This document shows, in pieces, positions 35,299-43,940 of a stretch of 64,000 bases of DNA. Origin of the DNA: Marinitenerispora sediminis (GTDB lineage: Bacteria > Actinomycetota > Actinomycetes > Streptosporangiales > Streptosporangiaceae); NCBI RefSeq assembly GCF_003336425.1, contig NZ_QEIO01000005.1:1-64000 (forward strand). Direction: 5' to 3'. A program made the translations under genes and the position numbers. Every line of letters starts with the position of its first letter. The stretch's first letter is position 1. The notes under the pieces are model-generated. The model did not search any database and was not told the origin of the DNA. It saw only the letters and a program-made list of their open reading frames with translations.

Positions 35299-35508
35299 AT
35301 GGCCGACCATGTCTACCGGGTGACCGAGATCGTCGGAAGTTCGCCGGACGGGGTGGAGAAAGCCATCCGCAACGGGATCGCGCGCGCCGCGGCGACCCTG
35401 CGCGAACTCGACTGGTTCGAGGTGACCGAAGTCCGCGGCAGCATCCAGGACGGCGAGATCGCGCACTTCCAGGTCGGGCTCAAGGTGGGGTTCCGTCTGG
35501 AGGAGTGA
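35299..35508 (+). CDS. Dodecin (flavin-binding)
   Basis: A 69-residue protein of exactly dodecin length. VYRVTEIVGSSPDGVEKAIRNGIARA and the flavin-stacking Trp in LRELDWFEVTEVRG match the family, as does the terminal VGLKVGFRLEE. Dodecins form hollow 12-mers that store riboflavin/FMN or CoA. GGAGGGG 5 bases before the ATG decides the start. Single gene. Confidence 0.95.
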   Translation: MADHVYRVTEIVGSSPDGVEKAIRNGIARAAATLRELDWFEVTEVRGSIQDGEIAHFQVGLKVGFRLEE

Positions 35509-35842
35509 CGGCCGCCGCGACCGTCGGGCGGCCGGTCTGGCAGTGGAGGAGGGGTCGCGCCGCGCACCCGCGCTGTGTTGCGCGGCGCGACCGCCACCGG
35601 CGCCGTACCCGCACAGACGGCGCCGGGACGTCCCCACCGGAGGCCAGTTTGGGGGAACGTCCACTCAGTATAACCTACTAAAGCAGTCGAAAAAACAGGT
35701 TTTCTCGGGCCAGGTTCCCTCAGCGGAGGCCGCCCGGCACAGCGGCCCGCTGCCGTCCGCCGCGCATAGCCGGGCTTGAGCCTGACCGGCATCCGGATGA
35801 GGCCCACCATTCCGCATATGTCCGCAGCGACGGCCACGTCCG
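35509..35842. other. Intergenic, leader-like AT-rich patch
   Basis: No gene seen. Around 35660-35705 there is a short AT-rich run (CTCAGTATAACCTACTAAAG, then GAAAAAACAGGTTTTCTC) in otherwise GC-rich sequence, 140 bases before the solitary CRISPR repeat. It may be the remains of a leader or a promoter. GGATGAGGCCC at 35794-35804 faintly resembles a repeat tail. Confidence 0.35.
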
Positions 35843-35871
35843 GTGCTCCCCGCGCACGCGGGGATGGTCCG
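35843..35871 (+). CRISPR. Solitary type I-E CRISPR repeat
   Basis: A single 29-base unit with the classic actinobacterial I-E sequence: GTGCTCCCC, GCGCACGC, GGGGATGGTCCG. It has the same core as the array 5.2 kb to the left and the same orientation. No second clear copy lies 61 bases to either side. The 207 bases to the right, up to the tldE stop, hold no gene. Confidence 0.8.
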
Positions 35872-36078
35872 CACGTTGGTTCCGCTGCCGCGGCAGTCGG
35901 CAACCCCTCCGAGGACATTGCCGGCCGGCGCGCGAGGTCGCGCGTCGGCCGGTCGCGGTCGTCGTGCGTAGCCGGGGTAGCCGCCCCCGACGGCCGGCGC
36001 CGCTGCTGACGCAGTGGTGCCGGCCGTCGGCCGTCCCGGTGTGCGCCTGGGGCGGCGGGCCGGGGCGGTTCGGTTAGC

Positions 36079-37629
36079 TCAGGAGGCCTGGCTCACCGTG
36101 GACATGTTGAAGTCGGGCACCCGCACCGGCGGCATGGCCGTGCGTGGGAAGTACTGACCGAACTCCCGCGAGAGTGCCGGTACGCTCGCGCCGACCTCGC
36201 TCACCCGGGACAGGAGGCCGACCGGGGACTCGTTGAAGCGGAAGTTGTTGACCGCCCCGGTGACCTCGCCGTCCTCGACCAGGTAGACGCCGTCCCGGGT
36301 CAGACCGGTCTGCAGCATCGTCTGCGGGTCCACCTCGCGGATGTACCACAGGCAGGTCACCAGGAGCCCCCGCTCGGTGCCGGCCACCATGTCCGCGAGC
36401 GTGGCGGTGCCGCCGGCCCCTTCCAGGATGAGGTTGTCGATCTCGGGAGTGAGGGGCAGGCCGGTGAGGTCGGCGGAGTAGCGGGTCTGGCACAGCGCGG
36501 CCAGCCGGCCGTCGGCGATCCACTCCGAGCGGCCCAGCGGGACGCCGTTGTCGAAGGCGGTGACAGCGCGGCCGGGCGCGTCGGCCAGGACGAACGGGGC
36601 GCACTCCAGGCCGGGCTCGGCGGGGTCGCTGCGCAGCGTCAGTGGGAGCGGGGAGAGCCGCTCGCCGACCCGTGTGCCGCCGCCCGGAGCGGAGAAGGCC
36701 GTCCGCCCCTCGTGGGCGTCGCGCGCGCCGGCCCGCCAGTAGAGGCTGATCATCAGGTCGGCGACCGCCTCGGGCGGCAGGAGTGTCTCGTAGCGTCCGG
36801 CGGGGAGCTCCACCCGGCGCTGTGCCCAGCCGATGCGCCGGTCCAGCTCGGCCGCCAGCGCGTCCACGTCCACGTCGGTGAAGTCCCGGGTCGCCCGTCC
36901 CACCCACGTGGAGTGCCCGCCGGTCCCGCGCTCGGTGTCCCCCGACTTGGCGTTCAGCTCCAGGGATCCGGCGGGCTGGTCGTGGCGCAGCCGCAGTCCG
37001 GTGGAACTGCCGAGGAACGTGCTGGTGACCGTGTGCTCGGCGAAGCCGTACAGGCGGGTGCCGTTCGCGGCGCCGTGCCGGAACGCGCGACCGAGGTCGC
37101 GGGCGGTGTCGGTGAAGACCTCGATGCCGGTGGCGGGCACCGGGGCGTCCCAGTCGCCGCCGACCGGGCCGGCCGCCTCGGAGGTGAGGAGCGGCCGCCC
37201 CTCCTCCGAGGGCGCAGCCTCGGCGGAGGCCGCCTCGGCGGCGCGCACCAGGTCCGGCAGCTCGTCGTCGCGGAGCCCGCTGCGCCGCACCACGCCGACC
37301 GCGGTGCCGCGGTCGGCGTTGCGCAGCGCGATCACCGTGACCGAGCGGCCGCGGGTGACGCCGTTGGTGGTCAACGAGTTGCCGGCCCAGCGCAGGTTCG
37401 CCGTGCCGGTCTCACTCACCAGCACCATGGTGGCGTCGGCACGGGAGAGGTCGAGCGCGCGCTCGACGGTGGCCTGAGCGGACAGGGACTGGCTCACTGG
37501 GTATCCGTACCTCTCGGTGGCGCCGGCCGCGCCGGCGGCGGTGGGGTGGGCAGCCTTCGCGGCGGGTGAACGAAGGAGCGGGTCCGGGGTTGGCCCCGGA
37601 CCGGCGCCGGGACCGTCCGGGCCGCTCAC
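36079..37629 (-). CDS. tldE: TldE/PmbA-family metalloprotease subunit
   Basis: A 516-residue non-catalytic partner of TldD in the TldD/E protease, which processes peptides such as RiPP precursors and degrades unfolded ones. Core motifs: [20 protein letters not shown] near the start and [27 protein letters not shown] near the end. The start is a GTG overlapping the tldD stop (GTGA) with AGGAGGG 7 bases upstream. That gives a Pro/Ala-rich extension of about 44 residues before the usual family start, where a second GTG (37497) could also serve. Confidence 0.9.
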   Translation of the reverse strand: MSGPDGPGAGPGPTPDPLLRSPAAKAAHPTAAGAAGATERYGYPVSQSLSAQATVERALDLSRADATMVLVSETGTANLRWAGNSLTTNGVTRGRSVTVIALRNADRGTAVGVVRRSGLRDDELPDLVRAAEAASAEAAPSEEGRPLLTSEAAGPVGGDWDAPVPATGIEVFTDTARDLGRAFRHGAANGTRLYGFAEHTVTSTFLGSSTGLRLRHDQPAGSLELNAKSGDTERGTGGHSTWVGRATRDFTDVDVDALAAELDRRIGWAQRRVELPAGRYETLLPPEAVADLMISLYWRAGARDAHEGRTAFSAPGGGTRVGERLSPLPLTLRSDPAEPGLECAPFVLADAPGRAVTAFDNGVPLGRSEWIADGRLAALCQTRYSADLTGLPLTPEIDNLILEGAGGTATLADMVAGTERGLLVTCLWYIREVDPQTMLQTGLTRDGVYLVEDGEVTGAVNNFRFNESPVGLLSRVSEVGASVPALSREFGQYFPRTAMPPVRVPDFNMSTVSQAS

Positions 37630-39113
37630 CGGCCGCCCTCCTGGAGGGTGTTGAGCACCCGGACGTTCTCGAACAGCGCGCTGGGGCAGCCGTGGCTGAC
37701 CGCCGCGGTCTGCGAGGGCTGGCCCTTGCCGCACATGAACGACCCGCCCAGCACGTAGGTCTGCGGGCCGCCGAGCGCCGCCATGGAGTTCCAGAAGTCG
37801 GTAGTGGTGGCCTGGTAGGCGACGTCGCGCAGCTGGCCGGCCAGCCGGCCGTTCTCGATCCGGTAGAACCGCTGCCCGGTGAACTGGAAGTTGTAGCGCT
37901 GCATGTCGATCGACCAGCTGCGGTCGCCGACGACGTAGATACCGCGCTCGACCCCGCCGATCAGTCCGTCGGTCGAGGGCCCGGCCGGGTCCGCGGCCAG
38001 CGACACGTTGGCCATGCGCTGGATCGGCATGGTGGCGGGGGAGTCGGCGAACGCGCAGCCGTTGGACCGCTCGTGGCCGCGCAGTGCCGAGATGCGCCGG
38101 TCGCGCTGGTAGCCGACGAGGACCCCGTCGCGGACGAGGTCGAACGCGGAGGTCGCGACCCCCTCGTCGTCGTAGCCGATGCTGGCCAGCCCGTGCTCCA
38201 CGGTGCGGTCACCGGTCACCTGCATGATCGGTGAACCGTAGCGGAGCGTGCCCAGCTGGTCGACGGTGGCGAACGTGGTGCCGGCGAAGGCCGCCTCGTA
38301 GCCGAGCGCCCGGTCGAGCTCCGTGGCGTGCCCGATGGACTCGTGGATGGTCAGCCACAGGTTGGTCGGGTCGATCACCAGGTCGTAGCGGCCGGGATCG
38401 ACGCTCGGTGCGGCGAGCTTCTCCGCGAGCAGCTCGGGGAGCCCGGCCAGCTCCGCCTCGACGGTGGGCAGGTACTCGTACCCCCGGCCGGCCGGTGCCG
38501 CGAGCGTCCGCATGCTGTCCAGGAGCCCGTCCCGGGCGGCCACCACCTCGACCTCGGGCGCCACCCGGACGCGCTGCTGCGTGGTGACGGTGCCGGCGGT
38601 GTCGGCGTAGAACTTCTGCTCCTTCACCTGGGCGAGGGTCGCGTCGACGTGGTCGACCCTCGGGTCGGCCAGCAGCCGGCGGCTCCAGTCGGCCAGCAGC
38701 GCGGCCTTCTCGTGCACGGGCACGGTGAAGGGGTCGATGTCGTAGGCGGACACCCAGGAGGCGTCGCTGTGGGCGGGCTCGGCCGCGAGTTCGATGCGCT
38801 CGGTACTGAGCGCCGCAGCGACCTCGGCCACCCGTACGGCGCGCTCCGCGACCGCCGCCGCCGTGTCGGGGGTGAGTTCGGTGTCGGCCGCGAACCCCCA
38901 GGTGCCGTTGTGGACGACGCGGACGGCGAATCCCAGGGTCTCGGTGTCCACCGCGGTCTCGACCGTGCCGTCGGCCAGCCGCAGGCTCTGGCCGCGGACG
39001 CGTTCGAGGCGGAAGTCGGCGTGGTCGGCGCCGAGGTCGCGGGCGCGCTGCAGCGCCGCGTCGGCGAGCACGCGCAGGGGCAGGGCGAGGAAGTCGTGAT
39101 CGATGTCAGGCAC
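37626..39113 (-). CDS. tldD: TldD-family metalloprotease, catalytic subunit
   Basis: A 495-residue protease with the TldD zinc motif HESIGHATELDRALGYE and the C-terminal FMCGKGQPSQTAAVSHGCPSALFENVRV typical of actinobacterial members. It is translationally coupled to tldE. GTG start giving VPDIDHDFLALPLRV; no clear ribosome site. No RiPP precursor gene is evident beside it, so the target is open. Confidence 0.93.
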   Translation of the reverse strand: MPDIDHDFLALPLRVLADAALQRARDLGADHADFRLERVRGQSLRLADGTVETAVDTETLGFAVRVVHNGTWGFAADTELTPDTAAAVAERAVRVAEVAAALSTERIELAAEPAHSDASWVSAYDIDPFTVPVHEKAALLADWSRRLLADPRVDHVDATLAQVKEQKFYADTAGTVTTQQRVRVAPEVEVVAARDGLLDSMRTLAAPAGRGYEYLPTVEAELAGLPELLAEKLAAPSVDPGRYDLVIDPTNLWLTIHESIGHATELDRALGYEAAFAGTTFATVDQLGTLRYGSPIMQVTGDRTVEHGLASIGYDDEGVATSAFDLVRDGVLVGYQRDRRISALRGHERSNGCAFADSPATMPIQRMANVSLAADPAGPSTDGLIGGVERGIYVVGDRSWSIDMQRYNFQFTGQRFYRIENGRLAGQLRDVAYQATTTDFWNSMAALGGPQTYVLGGSFMCGKGQPSQTAAVSHGCPSALFENVRVLNTLQEGGR

Positions 39114-39178
39114 GAGTGGCAACGTAACGCGAACGGGGGCCGGCGGCCAGGGGCGGGGCACGCCGCGGCCGGCGGTGC

Positions 39179-39934
39179 TCAGCCGTCGCCGCCGCGCTGG
39201 ACGTCGACGTGCACGTGGTCGCGGTGCTGCAGGATGTCGTTGTCGAAGTCCGCGGACCGGTAGTCGCGCCAGCCGCCCTGGGAGAACCGGGTGCTCCAGA
39301 TGCGGTCGTCGAAGATGACCACGGCCAGGTCCAGCTCCTCGGCGTGGGCGACCAGCCAGTGCGCGAGCAGCCAGCCGGCCCGCCGGTTCTCCTCGTCCAC
39401 CGGCCGGTAGAACACGTCGATCGCGCGTCCGTCGTAGTGCGCGGAGTCGGAACCGTGCCCGTCGGAGACGCCGCCCGGTTCGAAGCCGCCGAGGCTCTGC
39501 TCTCCGAACACCTCCGCCATGGCCGTGCGCACCCGCTCCGCCCGCGGGGTGAGCCCGGACTCCGTCAGCTCCTCGGCCGCGAGTCCGGTGGCGGGTGCCG
39601 CCCGGCAGCTCAGCACCGGGCCCGCGTCGTCCGCCGGCCCCTCCCGGAGCAGGTCGAGTACGGCCGGGTCGATCCCCGCGGTGTCGGCGCCGGCCGTCCC
39701 CGCCTCCGCCCCGCCTGCCTCCAGGGCTACCGCCGTGGTCGCCCGGCGCGCCTCGTCGAGGGTCAGGCCCACCGTGTCCGACCCGGTCCGCACGCCGCAC
39801 TCCGGGCCCCACGGCAGCGCGGTCTGGTCCAGCCCGGACCGGTCCAGCAGCCACGGGCCGCCCACGTACCCGCCCGCCACGACGACCGCGGCGATCGCCG
39901 CCGTGCCCACCACTCCCCGCACCCAGGTCCGCAT
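39179..39934 (-). CDS. Membrane-anchored peptidase-like protein
   Basis: A 251-residue protein with one N-terminal helix (VVGTAAIAAVVVAGGYVGGPW) and an external part. Residues from about 150 form a domain like the M15/ARB_07466 type: SAHYDGRAIDVFYRP, VVIFDDRIWSTRFS and HRDHVHVDVQ, giving the His/Asp/His-x-His pattern of a zinc peptidase fold. Cell-wall peptide cleavage is the inferred role; many homologs lack shown activity. Divergent from the carbonic anhydrase gene. Confidence 0.75.
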   Translation of the reverse strand: MRTWVRGVVGTAAIAAVVVAGGYVGGPWLLDRSGLDQTALPWGPECGVRTGSDTVGLTLDEARRATTAVALEAGGAEAGTAGADTAGIDPAVLDLLREGPADDAGPVLSCRAAPATGLAAEELTESGLTPRAERVRTAMAEVFGEQSLGGFEPGGVSDGHGSDSAHYDGRAIDVFYRPVDEENRRAGWLLAHWLVAHAEELDLAVVIFDDRIWSTRFSQGGWRDYRSADFDNDILQHRDHVHVDVQRGGDG

Positions 39935-40079
39935 GGCAGTGACCCTACGAGACGCCCGGAGCACCCGGTGCCGCGCGTCCGGGCGCCGGTCCGGCGGATC
40001 CCGCTCCGACCAGGCGTGAAAGCGCAAAGCGCTGGGAAGGATACGGTGCGTCGTCAACGTGACCCCCCAGAAGGCGCCC

Positions 40080-40613
40080 ATGAACTTCGTCGAGAACCTC
40101 CGCCGCAGCGCGCGGCAGTACACCGGCTACACCCGCCCCGCCTGCGACAAGGAGCAGGCCGTCCCGCGGTGCGAGCTCGCCGTCGTCACCTGCATGGACG
40201 CCCGGATCGACGTCTACGCGCTGCTGGGCCTGGAAGAGCGGCAGGCGCACGTCATCCGCAACGCGGGCGGCGTGGTGACGGCCGACGTGCGGCGCAGCCT
40301 CACCGTCAGCCAGCGGGAGCTGCGCACCCGGCGCATCCTGCTGATCCACCACACCTGCTGCGGTCTCAAGGGCGGGGACGACGACGAGTTCAAGGACCGC
40401 ATCGAGCGCGAGGTCGGCATGCGCCCCGAGTGGGCGCTGGAGGCGTTCACCGACGAGGCCGAGGACGTCCGCCAGTCGGCGCGCCGGATCGCCGCCGATC
40501 CCTTCATCCCGCACAAGAACGAGATCTACGGATTCGTCCTCGACGTCGACGCCCGCGAGTTGCGGCCGGTCGACCTCGACGTCCGGCGGCGCGACGAGGT
40601 GCCCGTGGGCTGA
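40080..40613 (+). CDS. Beta-class carbonic anhydrase
   Basis: A 177-residue zinc enzyme interconverting CO2 and bicarbonate. Zinc ligands are Cys38 in CMDAR, His91 and Cys94 in HHTCCG, with the catalytic Asp40/Arg42 pair. RNAGGVVTADVRRSL is also conserved. The short length is of the Mycobacterium Rv1284 type. ATG is preferred over an upstream GTG because AGAAGG lies 6 bases before it. Confidence 0.95.
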   Translation: MNFVENLRRSARQYTGYTRPACDKEQAVPRCELAVVTCMDARIDVYALLGLEERQAHVIRNAGGVVTADVRRSLTVSQRELRTRRILLIHHTCCGLKGGDDDEFKDRIEREVGMRPEWALEAFTDEAEDVRQSARRIAADPFIPHKNEIYGFVLDVDARELRPVDLDVRRRDEVPVG

Positions 40614-40848
40614 GGCGCGGCGCCACCGCGCGCACACCTGAGCGCCATGCCCGTCCGGCCGCCGGGAACACCGCCCGGCGGCCGGACCGGCGCGCCCCCG
40701 GTGCGGCGGGGATATCCGAATTCGGTGGACAGTGCCATTTTTGCCATTTGCCGTAAAGCTCGGAAATGTGGAACGCGTGGCCGGAAGCGGACGATCATGT
40801 TCTTCCGGAATTCCGGTCCGCGCGGGGCCCTGTCGGGAAAATGCGTCC

Positions 40849-41240
40849 ATGGTGAAACGCGGAAACGCTGGCAGGGCCTGGAGGTACCTCCCCTTCGCGG
40901 TGGCGCTGCTGGGGTGGGCGAACCCGCAGGTCGCTCCGGCCGTGGTCGTCGCCATGGCGGGCCTCGCCGCCTTCTCCTTCTTCTTCCAGGTCCCGCTTCC
41001 GTGCGGTGCCGCGAATCGGAGGGCGGGCGAGGCGTGCCGGAACAATGGATCGGGGCTGCTGCTCGGTGCCATTTTGAACACCACCGGTATCAGAAGCTCG
41101 CAATGCTCTTCCGTGTCACGCGGTGGCGCGAACTAGCGGAGGTGATCTGGTCCAATTGGCGCCGCGCGTCCGTCGCCGTCGCCGAGCTCGCCACCGTCGC
41201 CGCGTTGGTCGTCGCGCTGATCGGCCTCGTCCTCGCGTGA
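40849..41240 (+). pseudogene. Small membrane protein gene split by -1 frameshift
   Basis: The first frame (40849-41136) encodes a hydrophobic protein WRYLPFAVALLGWANPQVAP ... CRNNGSGLLLG. There the reading should shift by one base: the other frame continues CHFEHHRYQKLAMLFRVTRW and a last helix, ending at 41240. The joined protein of about 130 residues matches an actinobacterial family I recall with CRNN..GLL.GC...H..QKL. The switch is near 41066-41068 (CTCGGTGCC). It may be a mutation, a base-calling error, or, less likely, programmed slippage. Function unknown. Confidence 0.7.
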
Positions 41241-41400
41241 CCTGCCGGGCGTGTTCCGGAGCCGGAGCCCCGCGCCCGCCACGTTCCGGCGGTGCCCCGA
41301 GAGGGGGGTACCGCACGCCCGCGCCGGGAATACCCGTGGAACGGGTGTGGCTGTCTTCGGGGGAGGACCAGGAGTCGAAGGCGGAGGACGGAGGCGCGCA

Positions 41401-42006
41401 GTGCGCGGATGGCCGATGGCCGGAACGAGAGGGACGGGGCGGACCGGGGCGGACGGCGCGGCGCCGCACCGGACGCCGGAGGAGGCGGCGGGACCCGCGG
41501 AGCCGGCGGGCCGCGCGCACGCCGACGTCAACGTGCCCCCCGACGTGTTCCGGCGGGTGCTCGGGGCACACGCGGCCGGGGTGGTCGTGGTGACCGCGGA
41601 CCCGGCGGAGGGCCCGGTGGGGCTGACGGCCACGTCCTTCACCAGCGTGAGCCTCGACCCGCCGCTGGTCTCCTTCTACATCGACGCCCGGTCCGGTTCC
41701 TGGCCGGGCGTCCGCGATTCGCGGACGTTCGCGGTCAACCTCCTGCACGAGCACCAGCGCGACGTCGCCGCCCGGTTCGCCGCGCGCGGCGTCGACCGCT
41801 TCGCCGCTCCCACCCGGTGGTTCCGCGGGCCTGGCGGGGTGCCGCTGCTGCACGGCGCCGTCGGCCACGTGCGCTGCCTGCGCCACGACGTGCTCGCCGT
41901 GGGCGACCACTGGCTCGTGGTGGGGCGGGTCGTCGGCGCGGAGACCGGCGACGACGGCCGCCCGCTGCTGTACCACCGCAGCCGCTACGGCCGCTTCGAG
42001 GCGTGA
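41401..42006 (+). CDS. Flavin reductase domain protein
   Basis: A 201-residue protein. After an Ala/Gly-rich N-terminus of about 40 residues comes the split-barrel flavin reductase domain: FRRVLGAHAAGVVVVTAD, GLTATSFTSVSLDPPLVSF, FAVNLLHEHQRDVAARFA and the final YHRSRYGRFE. Such enzymes supply reduced FMN/FAD to partner monooxygenases. No monooxygenase gene is adjacent. GTG start with GGAGG 6 bases upstream; an ATG five codons later is possible. Confidence 0.88.
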   Translation: MRGWPMAGTRGTGRTGADGAAPHRTPEEAAGPAEPAGRAHADVNVPPDVFRRVLGAHAAGVVVVTADPAEGPVGLTATSFTSVSLDPPLVSFYIDARSGSWPGVRDSRTFAVNLLHEHQRDVAARFAARGVDRFAAPTRWFRGPGGVPLLHGAVGHVRCLRHDVLAVGDHWLVVGRVVGAETGDDGRPLLYHRSRYGRFEA

Positions 42007-42034
42007 GCCCCGGACCGCACGGGCAGCCGCCCGG

Positions 42035-43537
42035 TCAGGGGCAGAGGGCGTCGAGCGACGTGGCCTCGTCGCCGACCTGGCGGCCGGGCGTGGTGGGGGA
42101 CGGCTCGGGCAGGCCCGTGTACTCCTGCCACTCGGTGCTCCCGTCCTCCGGTGCGGACGGCGACGGAGCGGGGGAGCCCTCCGGGGACGGCAGCGCGTCC
42201 ATCTCCTCGGAGCCGTCGGCCGACTGGGCGTCCTCCTGCTCCTGGATGGCGTCCGCCACCATGTCGCGGATCTCCTCCCAGTCGGGGTAGGCGGTGTTCA
42301 CCTGCGGCGGCGACAGCTGGAGGGTGCGCATGGTGCCGTCGCCGACGAGCTCGGCCAGGTCCACGAAGTGCATGACCCTCGACTGCGGGATGTCGGTCTT
42401 GAGGGTCCGCTTGGTGGCTCCGGCGAGGTCCTGGAAGCCGGCGAGGATCCGCCCGGGGTCGGCCTGCTCGGCGACGTACTTGATCAGGCAGCCCTGCCGG
42501 CCCATCCGGGTGTAGTCGTCGCTGTTGACCCGGCTCCGGCCGTACCAGAGGGCCTCGTAGCCGTTGAGGTGGCGCATGCCGGGCTCCAGCACGTCGCCTT
42601 CGATCCCGTAGGGGATGGGCTCCTCGATGTGGACGTCGATGCCGCCGATGGCGTCGATGAGGTCCTGGAAGCCGCGCATGTCCACGAGCGCGTAGTGGTC
42701 GATGTCGACGCCGATGGCGTAGCCGATGGTCCGGCGCAGCGTGTCGGCCGCGGGGTCCTCGGCCACGGGGTCGATGGCGAGCGCGGCGGGGTCGTCGGCC
42801 ACCGTCTGGTAGACCTCGTTCAGCAGGTCGTCGAACCCGTGCGGCTCCGGGTAGCGCTCGGCGAGCGCGGTCCCCTCGGGGAACGGCACGTTCTCCAGGT
42901 TGCGGGGCAGGCCCACCAGCACCACGTCGCCGTACTCGACGTCGATGCTCGCGACCATCATGGAGTCCGTGCGCATGCCGTACCGGTTATCCCCGGCGTC
43001 CCCGCCGAGCAGCAGCACGTTGACCCGGTCCCGGCCCTCCCAGGGGTCGGCGGCGTCGACCGGGCGCGTCGGCTCGGGGCCGAACACCGAGGACAGCGCG
43101 TCGTAGGCGGTGTGCGCGGTGCGCATCACCGCGGCCGCGGGGGCGGCGACCACCACGCACAGGGCGGTGACCACGAGCGCGGCCGTCCAGCGCCCGGCCC
43201 AGTGCGCCCGCGGCGGCCGGGTGATGACGTAGGAGTGCACGACCACCGTCATCCACAGCACGCACAGCGCGAAGGCGGTGGCCCCGGCGCCGATCAGCCA
43301 GCTCTCCTGCACCACGTAGCGCATGCTCCGCCGCAGGTCGCCGCCCAGGTGCAGGGCCGCGGCGGTGAGCGCGGCGAGGACCAGCAGGTAGCAGCCGAGG
43401 ATGAGCCCGCCGGACCAGCGGCGTCCCATACGCAGGTGGGCGATGCCCGGAACCGGCACTGAGGCGGCCGTCCAGAGCAGCGCGCGCCAGGTGCTGCGCG
43501 GACGCTCCCGCCGTCGCTGGGCCCGTTCCTCGGCCAT
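42035..43537 (-). CDS. LytR-CpsA-Psr (LCP) family ligase
   Basis: A 500-residue membrane enzyme that transfers lipid-linked glycopolymers to peptidoglycan. About four hydrophobic segments occupy the first 140 residues, more than the usual single helix. The LCP domain follows with RVNVLLLGGD, the catalytic arginines in GMRTDSMMVASID and VGLPRN, and GRSRVNSDDYTRMGRQ. The C-terminal 60 residues are Ser/Pro/Glu-rich. ATG with GGAAGGGG upstream. Divergent from the AsnC-type regulator gene. Confidence 0.92.
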   Translation of the reverse strand: MAEERAQRRRERPRSTWRALLWTAASVPVPGIAHLRMGRRWSGGLILGCYLLVLAALTAAALHLGGDLRRSMRYVVQESWLIGAGATAFALCVLWMTVVVHSYVITRPPRAHWAGRWTAALVVTALCVVVAAPAAAVMRTAHTAYDALSSVFGPEPTRPVDAADPWEGRDRVNVLLLGGDAGDNRYGMRTDSMMVASIDVEYGDVVLVGLPRNLENVPFPEGTALAERYPEPHGFDDLLNEVYQTVADDPAALAIDPVAEDPAADTLRRTIGYAIGVDIDHYALVDMRGFQDLIDAIGGIDVHIEEPIPYGIEGDVLEPGMRHLNGYEALWYGRSRVNSDDYTRMGRQGCLIKYVAEQADPGRILAGFQDLAGATKRTLKTDIPQSRVMHFVDLAELVGDGTMRTLQLSPPQVNTAYPDWEEIRDMVADAIQEQEDAQSADGSEEMDALPSPEGSPAPSPSAPEDGSTEWQEYTGLPEPSPTTPGRQVGDEATSLDALCP

Positions 43538-43797
43538 GGGCTGCCCCTTCCGCTCCCGCTGATCCCCCAAGGCGGCCCCGGCCGCGCCGGGTCCCCCGCC
43601 GGGCGATGGGCGTCCCGGGCGGGCCGTCCGCTGCGCGGTGCGCGGACCGGGGTCCACTACCGCGCAGGTGCGCCAATGATGCGTACACCAGTGTCGCGCT
43701 TTGTCGGAGTTGTTCGAACTGTACCCTTCCGTCCGCCAGCCGGAACGCCTCCGGAGCCCCGCCAGGTATGGGGGGTTGTGACATTGGATGTCGGATT

Positions 43798-43836
43798 CCC
43801 CGACCATAGTGGTTCAAAGTCGGGGTTGTTTCTTTC
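43798..43836 (+). terminator. Terminator-like hairpin upstream of AsnC gene
   Basis: CCCCGAC (43798-43804) pairs with GTCGGGG (43819-43825), followed by TTGTTTCTTT. It looks like an intrinsic terminator or attenuator on the + strand within the 403-base gap between the LCP and AsnC-type genes, about 110 bases before the regulator's start. Confidence 0.45.
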
Positions 43837-43940
43837 GCGATCAGTAGTTAACAGCCGCGACAACTGCCATGATCTGGCCGGAGGAGGGGGCGGCACCCGG
43901 GGGGACATGGGTGCCGTCATGGGATGGAAAGGCATTCAAC

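Noticed and set aside
35665-35874. Minus-strand frame with TIPACAGST
   Set aside because: This peptide is the reverse translation of the I-E repeat; a common false gene.
30116-36078. cas genes between or around the CRISPR remnants
   Set aside because: No Cas1, Cas2, Cas3 or Cascade motifs were found in any frame of this region.
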